Shown here: piece by piece, positions 31,012 to 40,156 of the stretch | Numbering within the stretch: the first letter of the stretch is position 1 | Layout of the letters: each line of letters opens with the position of its first letter | DNA from: Streptomyces rishiriensis | GTDB taxonomy: Bacteria; Actinomycetota; Actinomycetes; Streptomycetales; Streptomycetaceae | Assembly (NCBI RefSeq): GCF_003112535.1 | Contig: NZ_BEWA01000006.1 | Span: 62,001 to 126,000, forward strand | Direction: 5' to 3' | DNA length: 64,000 nucleotides | The notes under the pieces: generated by a model | Seen by the model: the letters and a program-made list of their open reading frames with translations, nothing else | Database searches by the model: none | What the model was told of the DNA's origin: nothing | Position numbers and translations under genes: made by a program

Positions 31012-33234
31012 GTGCCGCGTCTCCGTAGTGTGCGCAACCCTCTTCACATCTCCACCGCGGCCATCGGCGCCCTCGCGGCCGCCGCAGCCCTCCTCGCCAG
31101 CGGTCCCCCGGCCATGGCCGCCGACGTCCGGGACGTCACCGCCGACGTGCTGGCAAACCGGGACGTTACTCTCACCGGCGACTCGGCGGTGACCGTACCC
31201 GCCGGGACGACGACGTACAGTGGCGTGTTTCGCGGCCAGGGAACACTGACAGTCCGAGGCGGGGGGACCCTCGTCCTGAGCAAGGACAGCGACTTCACCC
31301 TGCCCAGCCCACGTCGGCGACAGGTGGTGCGCACACAGGGCGGAAACCACCCGTACACGACGGTCAGCAACCCCGATCCGCCCGCGATCACAGTGGAGCG
31401 CGGAACGACGTTGCAGTACGGCACCGGTGGGGGTACCGGACTGATCGGGCACTTCCCGTACGACACTCCCGGCTACCGGCTCAACCAGCTCAACATCCGC
31501 GTCGACGGCACGCTCCGCCTGTCGCTGACCCGCACTTTCAACATCGGCACGATCAGTGGTTCCGGCCTGGTCACCCAACCTCGCAACATGTGGGGCACGC
31601 TCGACCTGGCCGGTACGCACCCCTTCTCCGGCGTCATCGACAACGGCACCGGCATGGCGGTCGGCCGTCCCGAGTACCCCGTCTCGCTGCCCAACACCCG
31701 GGCGATCCTCAACCAGGGATCCTGGATCATCGACACTCCGCTGGACAGAACGGTCACCCTGCGCCAGAACTTCTACCAGCGGCAGTACGGCAGCGACGTC
31801 AACGTCCACACGCGGCCGGGCAGCAGGGTCGTCCTCACAGGCCAGTACAGCTACAGCGACCAGGGTGGCGACACCGCGCCCACGCTCAGCGACCCGGTCC
31901 TCAACTGGCGTGCGATCCCGCACCAGTTGAACAAACGCGGCACGAACATCGAGGGCGCGAACGTGCAGTGGGGTGACGGCACCACGCACAAGATCTTCAT
32001 GCCGGGCACGAAGGACACCGTTTACATCAATTTGCACGAGGCCAGCGGACGGCGGTCGTTGCTGACATTCGACTACGACGGCCCCGTCACCCTGGGTGCG
32101 CCGATCGGTGGCGGCAAGTACCACGACACCCTGGCCGCACCCGGCGCCGGCGACGTCGTCATCGCCGGAACCAAGGGGAACGACGTCACCTTCGCGGCCG
32201 CGCAGTACTACGACGGTTCGACGACCGTGCAGAAGGGAGCGATCCTGCGACTCGGATCAGCGCAGGGGGACGGCTCTGTGCTCACCGGAACCGACCGGCG
32301 ACGGATCGTGAATGACGGCACACTGATAGTGCGAAACACGAGGCACGCGGTTTCATTGTCCCGCCTGGGAGGCAGCGGCTCTCTCGTGCAGTCCGGGGCC
32401 GCGAAGACGACCCTCACGGGATCGGCGGTGACGTACACCGGAACGACCACGATCGAACGGGGAACCCTCGCCCTCGAGAACGGGGCGACGCTGGCCAACA
32501 GCAGGGCCATCCGGCTGACGTCCGCGGCAGCACAGCTGGACACCGGCGGCTCGGCATTGCGGGTGACGAGCACACTCAACGGCAAGGGAATCGTGCGCGG
32601 CGCCGTGACGAACGAGGGCGTCGTCACGGGAGGGCTGACGGTCACCGGGGCATACACGCAGCATGACGAAGGCCAACTGGTGTTGGCGGACACACCCTTG
32701 ACGGTGGCAGGCAAGGTGACCCTGGCCGGCGGACTCGACCTGTCCGCCGGGGACAGGGCCACTGCGGCAACGGATTCTGGTACCGCTTTCGACAAGTCGT
32801 CCGCGTCGCGACGGACCGATACCGCTTCCAGCAAGGCTTCCGAAACGGCCGGCAGTAATCCGGGCCGCACCATCATCGTGCTGAATCACACAGGGAGCAC
32901 ACCCGTCAGAGGTACCTTCGACGGTCTGCGTGAGGGTGGGGAGGTGAAGCTCGACGACACCGTTTACCGGATCAGTTACAAGGGAGGGGACGGCAATGAC
33001 GTCGTGCTGGCTGCCACGGCCGAAAGCTCTTCGGTGAGCGCAAGCGGGCGGGCTTCCTCGCGAGCCGTCACCGCAGAGACGCGCGGCGCCGATGCGACCA
33101 GGCCCAGCGCGTTCGGGTGGTGGCCGTACGTGCTGACAGCCGGCCTGCTCGGTGCGCTGCTGGTCCCCAAAACCAGGCGCTCACGGGGCGGACAGCGCAA
33201 CCGGGGCGGCCGCCACTCGGCGCCCAGGGGCTGA
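31012..33234 (+). CDS. Large secreted/anchored beta-repeat surface protein (autotransporter-like repeats)
   Basis: A 740-residue protein. The signal peptide is residues 1-36 (IGALAAAAALLASGPPAMAADV). It is followed by Gly/Thr/Asn-rich beta-strand repeats resembling the autotransporter-associated repeat class, e.g. YTGTTTIERGTLALENGATL, YDGSTTVQKGAILRLGS and a closing YRISYKGGDGNDVVLAA. A Ser/Thr-rich stretch and a C-terminal hydrophobic segment (YVLTAGLLGALLVP) with basic tail follow, an LPXTG-less anchor. No catalytic motif was recognised. GTG 31012 is used; the ribosome site is weak and GTG 31030 is an alternative. The context (pectin enzymes, operator upstream) suggests polysaccharide binding or an uncharacterised beta-helix enzyme. 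Confidence 0.75.
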   Translation: MPRLRSVRNPLHISTAAIGALAAAAALLASGPPAMAADVRDVTADVLANRDVTLTGDSAVTVPAGTTTYSGVFRGQGTLTVRGGGTLVLSKDSDFTLPSPRRRQVVRTQGGNHPYTTVSNPDPPAITVERGTTLQYGTGGGTGLIGHFPYDTPGYRLNQLNIRVDGTLRLSLTRTFNIGTISGSGLVTQPRNMWGTLDLAGTHPFSGVIDNGTGMAVGRPEYPVSLPNTRAILNQGSWIIDTPLDRTVTLRQNFYQRQYGSDVNVHTRPGSRVVLTGQYSYSDQGGDTAPTLSDPVLNWRAIPHQLNKRGTNIEGANVQWGDGTTHKIFMPGTKDTVYINLHEASGRRSLLTFDYDGPVTLGAPIGGGKYHDTLAAPGAGDVVIAGTKGNDVTFAAAQYYDGSTTVQKGAILRLGSAQGDGSVLTGTDRRRIVNDGTLIVRNTRHAVSLSRLGGSGSLVQSGAAKTTLTGSAVTYTGTTTIERGTLALENGATLANSRAIRLTSAAAQLDTGGSALRVTSTLNGKGIVRGAVTNEGVVTGGLTVTGAYTQHDEGQLVLADTPLTVAGKVTLAGGLDLSAGDRATAATDSGTAFDKSSASRRTDTASSKASETAGSNPGRTIIVLNHTGSTPVRGTFDGLREGGEVKLDDTVYRISYKGGDGNDVVLAATAESSSVSASGRASSRAVTAETRGADATRPSAFGWWPYVLTAGLLGALLVPKTRRSRGGQRNRGGRHSAPRG

Positions 33235-33634
33235 TCCCCGAACCCAAGCCGTGCCCCAGCAAGGCCCCGGCCACCGCACTGCAGTGATCGAGGCACGGTG
33301 CGGACGCCACCCCTCCCAGGACGCGGTGCACGCGGTCTGTGACAGGGTCAGCTTCATCAGGTGTTCGGATGTCTCCCCCTTCCCGCCCCGCTCCAAGGGC
33401 GCCGATCCTGGAGGGCCCGAACCGTACGCTTCGCGATCGTGGTCGGCAACAGAGGAAATGATCGGTCTCGGCTGAACGACCCGACGAGTGCCAGCCCTCG
33501 CAGTCGCAGTCGCAGTCAACGATCAGAAAGCAGCGCAGGAGCACGATCATGAGGCCTCATCCCACGATGTGGTCCCGCTGCTCACACCCTGGACTCATCG
33601 GGCTGTAGCTCGTCCCTTCGGCTAGCGTCTTGCC
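33235..33634. other. Intergenic region, no gene seen
   Basis: 400 bp between the surface protein and mmuM. It contains a short CGCAGT triplet repeat at ~33498-33515. No riboswitch, hairpin terminator or ORF could be supported. Confidence 0.4.
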
Positions 33635-34576
33635 ATGACCAGCGACATACCTTCTCCTCTCGCAGAGACCTCCCTCGCCACGGCGCTCGCCACCGGGGCC
33701 GTCGTCCTCGACGGCGGCATGTCGAACCAGCTGGAGTCCGCCGGGCACGACCTGAGCGACGAGCTCTGGTCGGCGCGGCTGCTCGCCGAACGCCCCGAAG
33801 CGATCATCGAGGCCCACCTCGCCTACTTCGAGGCGGGTGCGAACGTAGCGATCACTTCCAGTTACCAGGCCACTTTCGAGGGATTCGCGAAGCGTGGTAT
33901 CGACCGCCAAGAGGCGGCACGGCTGCTTACGCTGAGTGTGGAGCTGGCTCGGGAAGCAGCACGGCGGGCACAAGGCAAAGGGGCCACGCACCCGTTGTGG
34001 GTGGCCGCGTCGGTCGGACCGTACGGGGCGATGCTCGCGGACGGTTCCGAGTACCGAGGGCGGTACGGCCTGAGCGTCCAGGAATTGGAACGCTTCCACC
34101 GCCCCCGGTTGGAAGTGCTGGCTGCCGCCGCGCCCGACGTGCTGGCGCTGGAAACGGTTCCCGACGCCGACGAGGCCGAGGCACTGCTGCGCGCGCTGCG
34201 GGGACTCGGTGTTCCGGCCTGGCTGTCGTACTCCATCACCGGAGCCCATACCCGCGCCGGGCAGCCGCTGGAGGAGGCGTTCGCTCTGGCCGCCGACGCG
34301 GACGAGGTGATCGCGGTCGGCGTGAACTGCTGCGCGCCCGAGGACGTCGACGCCGCCGTGGCAATCGCGGCGCGGGTGACGGGCAAACCCGTCGTCGTCT
34401 ACCCGAACAGCGGCGAAGCCTGGGACGCGGAGGCCCGCGCGTGGAAGGGCCGTTCCTCCTTCCTTACCGAACAGGTGCTGGGTTGGCACGAGTCGGGGGC
34501 CCGCCTCATCGGCGGCTGCTGCCGCGTCGGTCCCGAGGCCGTCGCCTCGATCGCCCGGACCTTGTCGCCCGTGTAG
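33635..34576 (+). CDS. mmuM: Homocysteine S-methyltransferase
   Basis: A 313-residue cytosolic enzyme that methylates homocysteine to methionine, by family with S-methylmethionine as donor. Zinc-binding cysteines are visible in VGVNCCAPEDV and near the C-terminus (LIGGCCRVGP). The barrel starts with VVLDGGMSNQLESAG and contains GANVAITSSYQATFEGF. Length matches the family. Start ATG 33635. It stands alone between long gaps. Confidence 0.93.
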   Translation: MTSDIPSPLAETSLATALATGAVVLDGGMSNQLESAGHDLSDELWSARLLAERPEAIIEAHLAYFEAGANVAITSSYQATFEGFAKRGIDRQEAARLLTLSVELAREAARRAQGKGATHPLWVAASVGPYGAMLADGSEYRGRYGLSVQELERFHRPRLEVLAAAAPDVLALETVPDADEAEALLRALRGLGVPAWLSYSITGAHTRAGQPLEEAFALAADADEVIAVGVNCCAPEDVDAAVAIAARVTGKPVVVYPNSGEAWDAEARAWKGRSSFLTEQVLGWHESGARLIGGCCRVGPEAVASIARTLSPV

Positions 34577-35288
34577 GCCCTGTTCGGTCGGCTTCCGCTG
34601 ACATGCATGATCGTGAAAGCGGTCGCTTTCGAATTCCGCCGGAGGAAGGGGCGACGGGATCACGAGGCATGCTGTCGGATGGACGCAAAACGCCCCATGA
34701 GACACGGCGACCAGCGCCGGGGTCCCGGCCGACTCCCCCGGGGGCTGGCAGCGTGCGTCCCGCGAGCGCATCCCGGCACAAAAGCGCGCGGTGCGGGCGA
34801 GGCGGTGCGGGCGAGGCGGCGCCTACGCCGTACCGTGCATCAGAAGGACCCGGCGGTTTGGCGGCCCAGCTCAGAGATACCGGACGAGGTACACAACGTG
34901 TCAGCGACCGGTTACCACGGCATTCCGTTCGCGCGCGACCTGCTCCGACGCTGACGACGACACCCTGCCCCCCTCCCAGGAGCCAGGCCGGCACTCCTCA
35001 GCGCCCCAACCTGCCGGGTGGTGCTCCTGACGCATCGGGTGGGCACACGCTGGTGGCGACCCGAATGGTCACGTGGGACTGGGTGGGGGCCGTCGGAGAG
35101 GCCCCGTCCGCCTCGATTCCGACCCGGCTCCCGTCTCGGCCCGGCTGCAGCTTCGAAGAAACACCTTTCGCGAGACGCAGCGGTCACGGGCACCAGCCCG
35201 AGGACATCTGAGGACACCCGAGGACACCCCGAATGCCAGGTAAACGAAGAAGCAGGTTTCCTCCGCGCATGGGGGGGGCGACCGACGA
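34577..35288. other. Long intergenic region without a supported gene
   Basis: 712 bp. It contains the operator-like GAAAGCG-GT-CGCTTTC (34615-34630), a duplicated GCGGTGCGGGCGAG stretch (~34792-34820) and three 10-bp GAGGACACCC-type repeats (35200-35230). Several ORFs cross it, but none shows family motifs or consistent codon bias. It may be decayed sequence. Confidence 0.5.
34615..34630. promoter_or_regulatory. Palindrome GAAAGCG-GT-CGCTTTC
   Basis: Perfect 7-bp arms with a 2-bp centre, about 40 bp after mmuM. It resembles LacI operators but no gene start follows, so its role is unclear. Confidence 0.4.
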
Positions 35289-37058
35289 TCAGCGCCCCCG
35301 CACCCCTCCGGCGCGGCGCAGTCGCCGCACCGCCGATCTCAACTCTGCGCGGCGCGCGGCCCTGCCTAGCAACGGATCCCGCGCCGGCGGCCCGTCGACG
35401 GGTTCGTCCGGAGCGACGGCTTCGGCTCCCGCCGCCGTCCACAGCGCCAACTCGCGATCGCGCAGGCCATATGCGGTATGGGCCATGTGGTCGGCCGCGT
35501 GCGGCCCGCTGCCCGCCTCCGTGCGCCGACCATCGGCTGGTTTACCGACACCGTTGAGCGCCGCCTTGCCCCTGCCGGCCTCATGAGCAACTCCGCCGAG
35601 CGCATCCCGCCCCCCGCCGACCTCGCCGAAGACCCGCACCGGATGCGCCGTGCCCCAGGCTTCCCAGCCAGGTTTGCCCGTCGTCACGAATCGTGTCCAC
35701 GCCTCGTGCATCGCGTCGGCGAGCGCCTGCGGCGCTCCGTCACCGGCGAGCTTCGCAGACTCGGGCGTCTCGCCGGTATCGAATACGAAACCGAGTTCCA
35801 GAGCGTGGCAGGCGCCGAGTCCGGGCCGCAGGGAGGGCCAGGCGAATTCGTACACGTAGGACGACCCGGGACGGGCATCGGCCAGTTGTCGAAGCGGCAG
35901 CCGCAGCAGTTTGTCGGTGACCATCTGGCCGACGAGTTCGGCGGTGCCGGCCTCGGGGTGCAGGGCGCGGTAGCCGCGCGGCACCTCATGGCCGCAATGA
36001 CAGCGGGCCATGGCTCCGGCGAGAGCGACGGGGCCCATCCGGTCGACGCGCTCCAGCAGACCTCCCGGCACCAGCCAGAGCCGGTACTCGTCGCGTGTCC
36101 AGCCCATGAGCAGGTCGACACCGTGGGCCACGTCTCCGTCGACGAGGGCCTGCAGGGGATCGCGCGGGACGAGGTCGCCGTCGACCACGATGCCGAAGGC
36201 GGGGCCGCCCAGCACAGGACTGCTCAGTCTGCCGACCTCGGCCTGGGTACTCAGCAGCAGATCTCGATCGATGGCGGCGAAAGCTTCGGCAGTGGCCGGG
36301 ATCTTCAACCGGTTGGCCATTCGACGCACCATGCGCCGCACCTTGTCCCGCTCGAAGGCCTCCGGCGGTCCGCTCTGCAGGACAGCCCGCCGGAAGAGTC
36401 CTTGTGCCTGCGGGGCCGCGATCAGTGCGCCCACGCTGATGGCGCCTGCGGACTGACCTGCCAAGGTGACCTTGTCGGGATCGCCGCCGAAGGCTCCGAT
36501 CGCTCGGTGGACCCATTCCAGCGCGGCGAGCTGGTCGCGCAGACCCGGGTTGGCGGGCGCGTCCGGGAAAAGTCCGTAGCCCTCCACGCCCAGCCTGTAG
36601 TTGATCGATACGAAAACGATTCCAGCAGCGGCGAACTTCCTTCCGTCGTATACCGGTACCGCTGAGGAACCCCTGGTCAGCGCGCCGCCGTGCAGCCATA
36701 CGAGGACCGGCAGCCGGGCGCTCGGCATGGGTTCCGGCGTCCAGACGTTGAGGTTGAGGCAGTCGTCACCCGGAATGACAGGGTCGGACAGATACTGCGC
36801 GAAGGCCTCGGAGTACGACGGTTTGGGTGGCGTCGGACCGAAGGCCCCCGCATCGCGCACCCCGTCCCAGGGTTCCGGCGGGACAGGCGGCTTGAAGCGG
36901 AGTGTCCCGAAGGGGGGCGCCGCGTACGGGATTCCCCGGAAGACGGAGATGCCGTGCTCATGTCTCCCACGGACGGGCCCGTAGGGGGTCCTGACCACAG
37001 GGTGTGGGGCGGACTCCCCCCTGGCGTCACTCGCAGGATTCGTCTCGTCTGCTGCCAC
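35289..37058 (-). CDS. Type B carboxylesterase/lipase family protein
   Basis: An alpha/beta-hydrolase of ~589 residues. The nucleophile elbow GQSAG, oxyanion-hole segment LHGGALTRGS, N-terminal signature FRGIPYAAPPFGTLRF, disulfide-region PGDDCLNLNVW and catalytic-His motif GACHALELGFVF all fit type B carboxylesterases. No signal peptide. I place the start at the GTG at 37056-37058 (VAADETN); the frame continues to a TTG at 37115, which is less likely. The C-terminal ~90 residues are Arg/Ala-rich and beyond the usual domain. Substrate unknown; the neighbours suggest an ester released during plant-polymer breakdown. Confidence 0.87.
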   Translation of the reverse strand: MAADETNPASDARGESAPHPVVRTPYGPVRGRHEHGISVFRGIPYAAPPFGTLRFKPPVPPEPWDGVRDAGAFGPTPPKPSYSEAFAQYLSDPVIPGDDCLNLNVWTPEPMPSARLPVLVWLHGGALTRGSSAVPVYDGRKFAAAGIVFVSINYRLGVEGYGLFPDAPANPGLRDQLAALEWVHRAIGAFGGDPDKVTLAGQSAGAISVGALIAAPQAQGLFRRAVLQSGPPEAFERDKVRRMVRRMANRLKIPATAEAFAAIDRDLLLSTQAEVGRLSSPVLGGPAFGIVVDGDLVPRDPLQALVDGDVAHGVDLLMGWTRDEYRLWLVPGGLLERVDRMGPVALAGAMARCHCGHEVPRGYRALHPEAGTAELVGQMVTDKLLRLPLRQLADARPGSSYVYEFAWPSLRPGLGACHALELGFVFDTGETPESAKLAGDGAPQALADAMHEAWTRFVTTGKPGWEAWGTAHPVRVFGEVGGGRDALGGVAHEAGRGKAALNGVGKPADGRRTEAGSGPHAADHMAHTAYGLRDRELALWTAAGAEAVAPDEPVDGPPARDPLLGRAARRAELRSAVRRLRRAGGVRGR

Positions 37059-37265
37059 CTGCTCACCAGCCCTTCGCCGCGCTCGCGCACCGGTAACACC
37101 AGAGCACCACAACAAGGCCCGCTATTCCGGTGCAGAAGCCTCTGGGAGGGCTGTTCGGCGTACATCAGTGTGTCGAGATCGAGCCGGTCGCAGCCGCCGG
37201 TCCGACCGTTCCTGCCGACCGATTGACCGTACTGCAGCCCAGACCTACGGTAGATGGCGGCTACA

Positions 37266-37277
37266 GAAAGCGCTTCC
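37266..37277. promoter_or_regulatory. LacI-type operator candidate GAAAGCGCTTCC
   Basis: A near-perfect GGAAGCGCTTTC palindrome read on the other strand, 30 bp before the dehydrogenase start. It shares the AAGCGCTT core with 27345 and 40058. Confidence 0.68.
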
Positions 37278-37306
37278 TATTTGTTTCTACGCACCTCAGG
37301 AGAGTC

Positions 37307-38320
37307 ATGCCCAGCGCCTCCCTGCCGAGGGCCGTGTTCGCCATGGATCCGGTACATCTCCCCCTGCTGTTCCCGGATCCCTTGATGGCCCGGTTGCGCC
37401 GCACAGCCGAGATCGACACCGGGTTCGTCGTTCGCGATTTCTCCGATCACGCCGCCACGACGGCGCTGGCCGACATCGAGGTCCTGATCACTGGCTGGGG
37501 CTGTCCCCGCCTGGAGGCGGGCATCGCTGCCTCGGCACCCCGACTGCGCGCCGTGCTCCACGCCGCGGGCTCGGTTCGCTCACTGGTCGGCGAGGCGCTG
37601 TGGGAGCGGGGAGTGACCGTCTCCAGCGCGGTCACCGGCAATGCCGTTCCGGTGGCCGAGTACACCCTCGCGATGATTCTGCTGGCCGGAAAGGACGTCT
37701 TCGCTCACCGTGAGCGGTTCCGTCGCACCCATGCCCAGCCGACCCCCGCCGAGACCTCGGCCACGGGCAACTTCGGTCGCAGGGTAGGCGTCATCGGCGC
37801 GTCGCGTGTGGGCCGACGCCTGCTGGAACTGCTGCGCCCGCACAACTTCGACGTCCTGCTCCACGATCCGTATGTGGACGCGGCCGAAGCCGCCGAACTC
37901 GGCGCGCAATCGGTTTCCTTGGACGATCTCCTTCTGCGCAGCGACATCGTCAGCCTGCACGCGCCGGACATCCCCGACACCCGTCATATGCTCGATCACG
38001 CCCGCCTGGCCCTGATCCGGGACGGCGGCGTACTCATCAACACATCGCGGGGAGCCCTCGTGGACCACGCCGCCCTCACCGACGAACTGGTCTCCGGCCG
38101 GCTGCACGCGGTGCTCGACGTCACCGACCCGGAACCGCTGCCGGCCGACTCCCCTCTATACCGGTTGCCGAACGTCTTTCTGACGCCACACATCGCCGGA
38201 TCCCTCGGCAACGAGCTCGAGCGCCTCGGCCGTATCGTCGTGGAGGAACTGGAACGGCTGGCCGACGGGCTGCCGCTCGCCCATGAGGTGCGCCACGCCG
38301 ACCTGGCCAGCATGGCCTGA
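37307..38320 (+). CDS. D-isomer-specific 2-hydroxyacid dehydrogenase
   Basis: A 337-residue NAD(P)-dependent oxidoreductase. The Rossmann motif is GVIGASRVGRRLLELL; catalytic residues of the family are visible as Arg in INTSRGALVDHAAL, Glu in DVTDPEPLP and His in TPHIAGSLG. The ATG at 37307 has AGGAGAG immediately upstream; the frame opens earlier at 37130 without such a signal. An operator-like palindrome lies 30 bp upstream, and the LacI gene follows 207 bp downstream. The exact substrate (glyoxylate/hydroxypyruvate-like or a sugar acid) is not evident. Confidence 0.9.
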   Translation: MPSASLPRAVFAMDPVHLPLLFPDPLMARLRRTAEIDTGFVVRDFSDHAATTALADIEVLITGWGCPRLEAGIAASAPRLRAVLHAAGSVRSLVGEALWERGVTVSSAVTGNAVPVAEYTLAMILLAGKDVFAHRERFRRTHAQPTPAETSATGNFGRRVGVIGASRVGRRLLELLRPHNFDVLLHDPYVDAAEAAELGAQSVSLDDLLLRSDIVSLHAPDIPDTRHMLDHARLALIRDGGVLINTSRGALVDHAALTDELVSGRLHAVLDVTDPEPLPADSPLYRLPNVFLTPHIAGSLGNELERLGRIVVEELERLADGLPLAHEVRHADLASMA

Positions 38321-38527
38321 CGACGCCGTCGGCAGGAGCCTCCACCGAGCCGGCTTTTCGGCTGTTACCGGGGGTATCCACAGGCCGGTCCACCTGGCAC
38401 GGCATCGGGATACGGTTCCCGAGCCGACGGGGGGCCAGGCCCCGTCCGTCCGGCGATCAGGCCACGCCGTCCTCCGAGTCCGTGGCCCCGAGGCGCCCAA
38501 GATGGCACGACGGTAAGGAGCCGCAAC

Positions 38528-39628
38528 GTGAATCAGCGTAAGACGACCAGTGACGTAGTCGGCCGGGTGACCATAAGGGACGTGGCGGAGCGCGCCGGTG
38601 TGTCTGCCGCAAGCGTTTCCCGCGTTTTGTCGAGTAGCAACTACCCCGTTTCCGACACGGTGCGCAGCCGTGTGATGCAGGTCGTGCGAGACCTGGACTA
38701 CGTGACGAACGCGCACGCGCGGTCTTTGGCCGGCGCGGGCACGCCGACGGTGGCGATACTGATCAACAATGTCACCTCCGCGGCGTTCGCCCACATCGCG
38801 AAGGGCGTCGAGGGCGCGGCCACACTGCGCGGCTGGCTGTCGCTCGTCGGAACCACGGGCGACGACCCCGAACGTGAGCTGGCTCTCGTCAACCTGATGC
38901 GGCAACAGGGTGTCGCCGCCGTCGTCTTGCTCGGTGGTGCCTACGACTACGACGAGTACCAACTGCGCATGGCCCGCTTCGCCCGTTCCCTCGATGCCGC
39001 CGGCTCGCACCTGGTCCTGGTCGGCAGGCCCTCGTTGCAGGGCGACGTCCCGGCCACGACCGTCGACTACGACAACGAGTCCGGCGCCTACGCCATGGCC
39101 GGCCACCTGCTCTCGGCCGGCCATCGACGCATCCTGGCCCTGCCCGGCCCGGCTGAACTCAGCACGGCGCAAGGCAGGTTGAACGGCGCACGTCGAGCCT
39201 TCGAGGCGTACGGGGTGCCGTTCGACCGGGGACTGGTGCGGCGCGGCCCCTATGACGACGCGTACGGGTACGCGGCAGTGGAAGCGGCTCTGCATGAGAC
39301 GCCGGACTTCACTGCAGTACTCGCCGGTACCGACGTCGTCGCCGCGGGCGCCATGCAGGCGTTGCGTGCGGCGGGGCTGCGGGTGCCGGAGGACGTGTCG
39401 ATCACCGGCTATGACGACATCCCGCTGGCGTCCCAGCTCACCCCTCAACTCACCACGGTGCACGTGCCTTACGAGGAGATGGGCCGGGTGGCCCTGCGTG
39501 CGGCGGCGGACCGACGGAAGGGGGCCGGAGCCGCAGCAGGGCGCAAAAGTTCGGACTCCGAACACCTGGTGCTGGGGACCCATGTCGTCGTGCGGGATTC
39601 GGTGCGCCCCCCGAAGCGGCTCCGGTGA
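38528..39628 (+). CDS. LacI family transcriptional regulator
   Basis: A 366-residue repressor-type protein. The N-terminal HTH (residues ~14-60: TIRDVAERAGVSAASVSRVL) with hinge helix HARSLAGAGT is followed by a periplasmic-binding-like effector domain (TPTVAILINNVTSAAFAHI; ITGYDDIPLASQLTPQLTTV). Start is GTG 38528 behind AAGGAG. Likely responds to a sugar. It is a candidate binder of the GAAAGCGCTTTC-like sites in this region, jointly or in competition with the LacI protein at 40157. Confidence 0.93.
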   Translation: MNQRKTTSDVVGRVTIRDVAERAGVSAASVSRVLSSSNYPVSDTVRSRVMQVVRDLDYVTNAHARSLAGAGTPTVAILINNVTSAAFAHIAKGVEGAATLRGWLSLVGTTGDDPERELALVNLMRQQGVAAVVLLGGAYDYDEYQLRMARFARSLDAAGSHLVLVGRPSLQGDVPATTVDYDNESGAYAMAGHLLSAGHRRILALPGPAELSTAQGRLNGARRAFEAYGVPFDRGLVRRGPYDDAYGYAAVEAALHETPDFTAVLAGTDVVAAGAMQALRAAGLRVPEDVSITGYDDIPLASQLTPQLTTVHVPYEEMGRVALRAAADRRKGAGAAAGRKSSDSEHLVLGTHVVVRDSVRPPKRLR

Positions 39629-39680
39629 GTCACGGCGTCAGCTGAGACCTGCCCGAGGGTCAGTTCGTAGGCCTTTTCTT

Positions 39681-39732
39681 CCAGTTCACAAGGTGCAGGG
39701 GTCGATCCAGTTCACAAGGTGCAGGGCTCGAT
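39681..39732. repeat. Two 26-bp direct repeats
   Basis: Copies at 39681-39706 and 39707-39732 begin CCAGTTCACAAGGTGCAGGG and end TCGAT, differing at one base. They lie 53 bp after the first LacI gene. Confidence 0.9.
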
Positions 39733-40057
39733 GGGGACCTGACCGCGGGCGCCCGGGACGGCCTCCCGGAGCACAACGCGCCCGACCGATCCGGAACCAT
39801 CCTTCTGGGTCCCCACGCCCCCAGCCGCGCGACGCGGGAACCGTACGCCGTGCCGCTGCAACGTTTGCTGCACAACCTTCGATGCCGTCGAGAGCCTGGG
39901 TCTACCGTTTTGAGCAACCGGTTACTGCCGCCTCCGCCGCACGCGCAACGTCGTCCGCCCTCCGGCCATCGCTTCCGACGAGCACGGAGCCTCGCGGGAC
40001 GCCCATGATCCCGCGTTACCCGGCGTCTTCCCGCCATGCCGAGGCGCGCCTAGGATA

Positions 40058-40070
40058 GCAAGCGCTTTCT
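40058..40070. promoter_or_regulatory. LacI-type operator candidate GCAAGCGCTTTCT
   Basis: Identical over 13 bases to the core at 27346-27358 upstream of the pectin genes. It lies 87 bp before the second LacI gene, suggesting autoregulation and a shared regulon. Confidence 0.72.
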
Positions 40071-40156
40071 GCGAGCCGCCTGTTTCTGAATCGGCTCCCA
40101 AGCGGCGCTGGTCGAACGTTCGCTGGCCCTCGGGCGGGCCGGAGAGGTGGTTCCGA

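Larger units (their letters stand above)
39629..40156. other. Intergenic region between two LacI genes
   Basis: 528 bp. It holds two 26-bp direct repeats (39681-39732), the AACCGGTT-containing word GAGCAACCGGTTACTG at 39912-39927 (an identical 16-mer occurs inside the AraC relic at 45485-45500), and an operator candidate at 40058. No gene was supported. Confidence 0.6.

Noticed and set aside
34607..34954. A 115-residue plus-strand ORF after mmuM
   Set aside because: No ribosome site, arginine-rich shadow-like composition and no recognisable motif.
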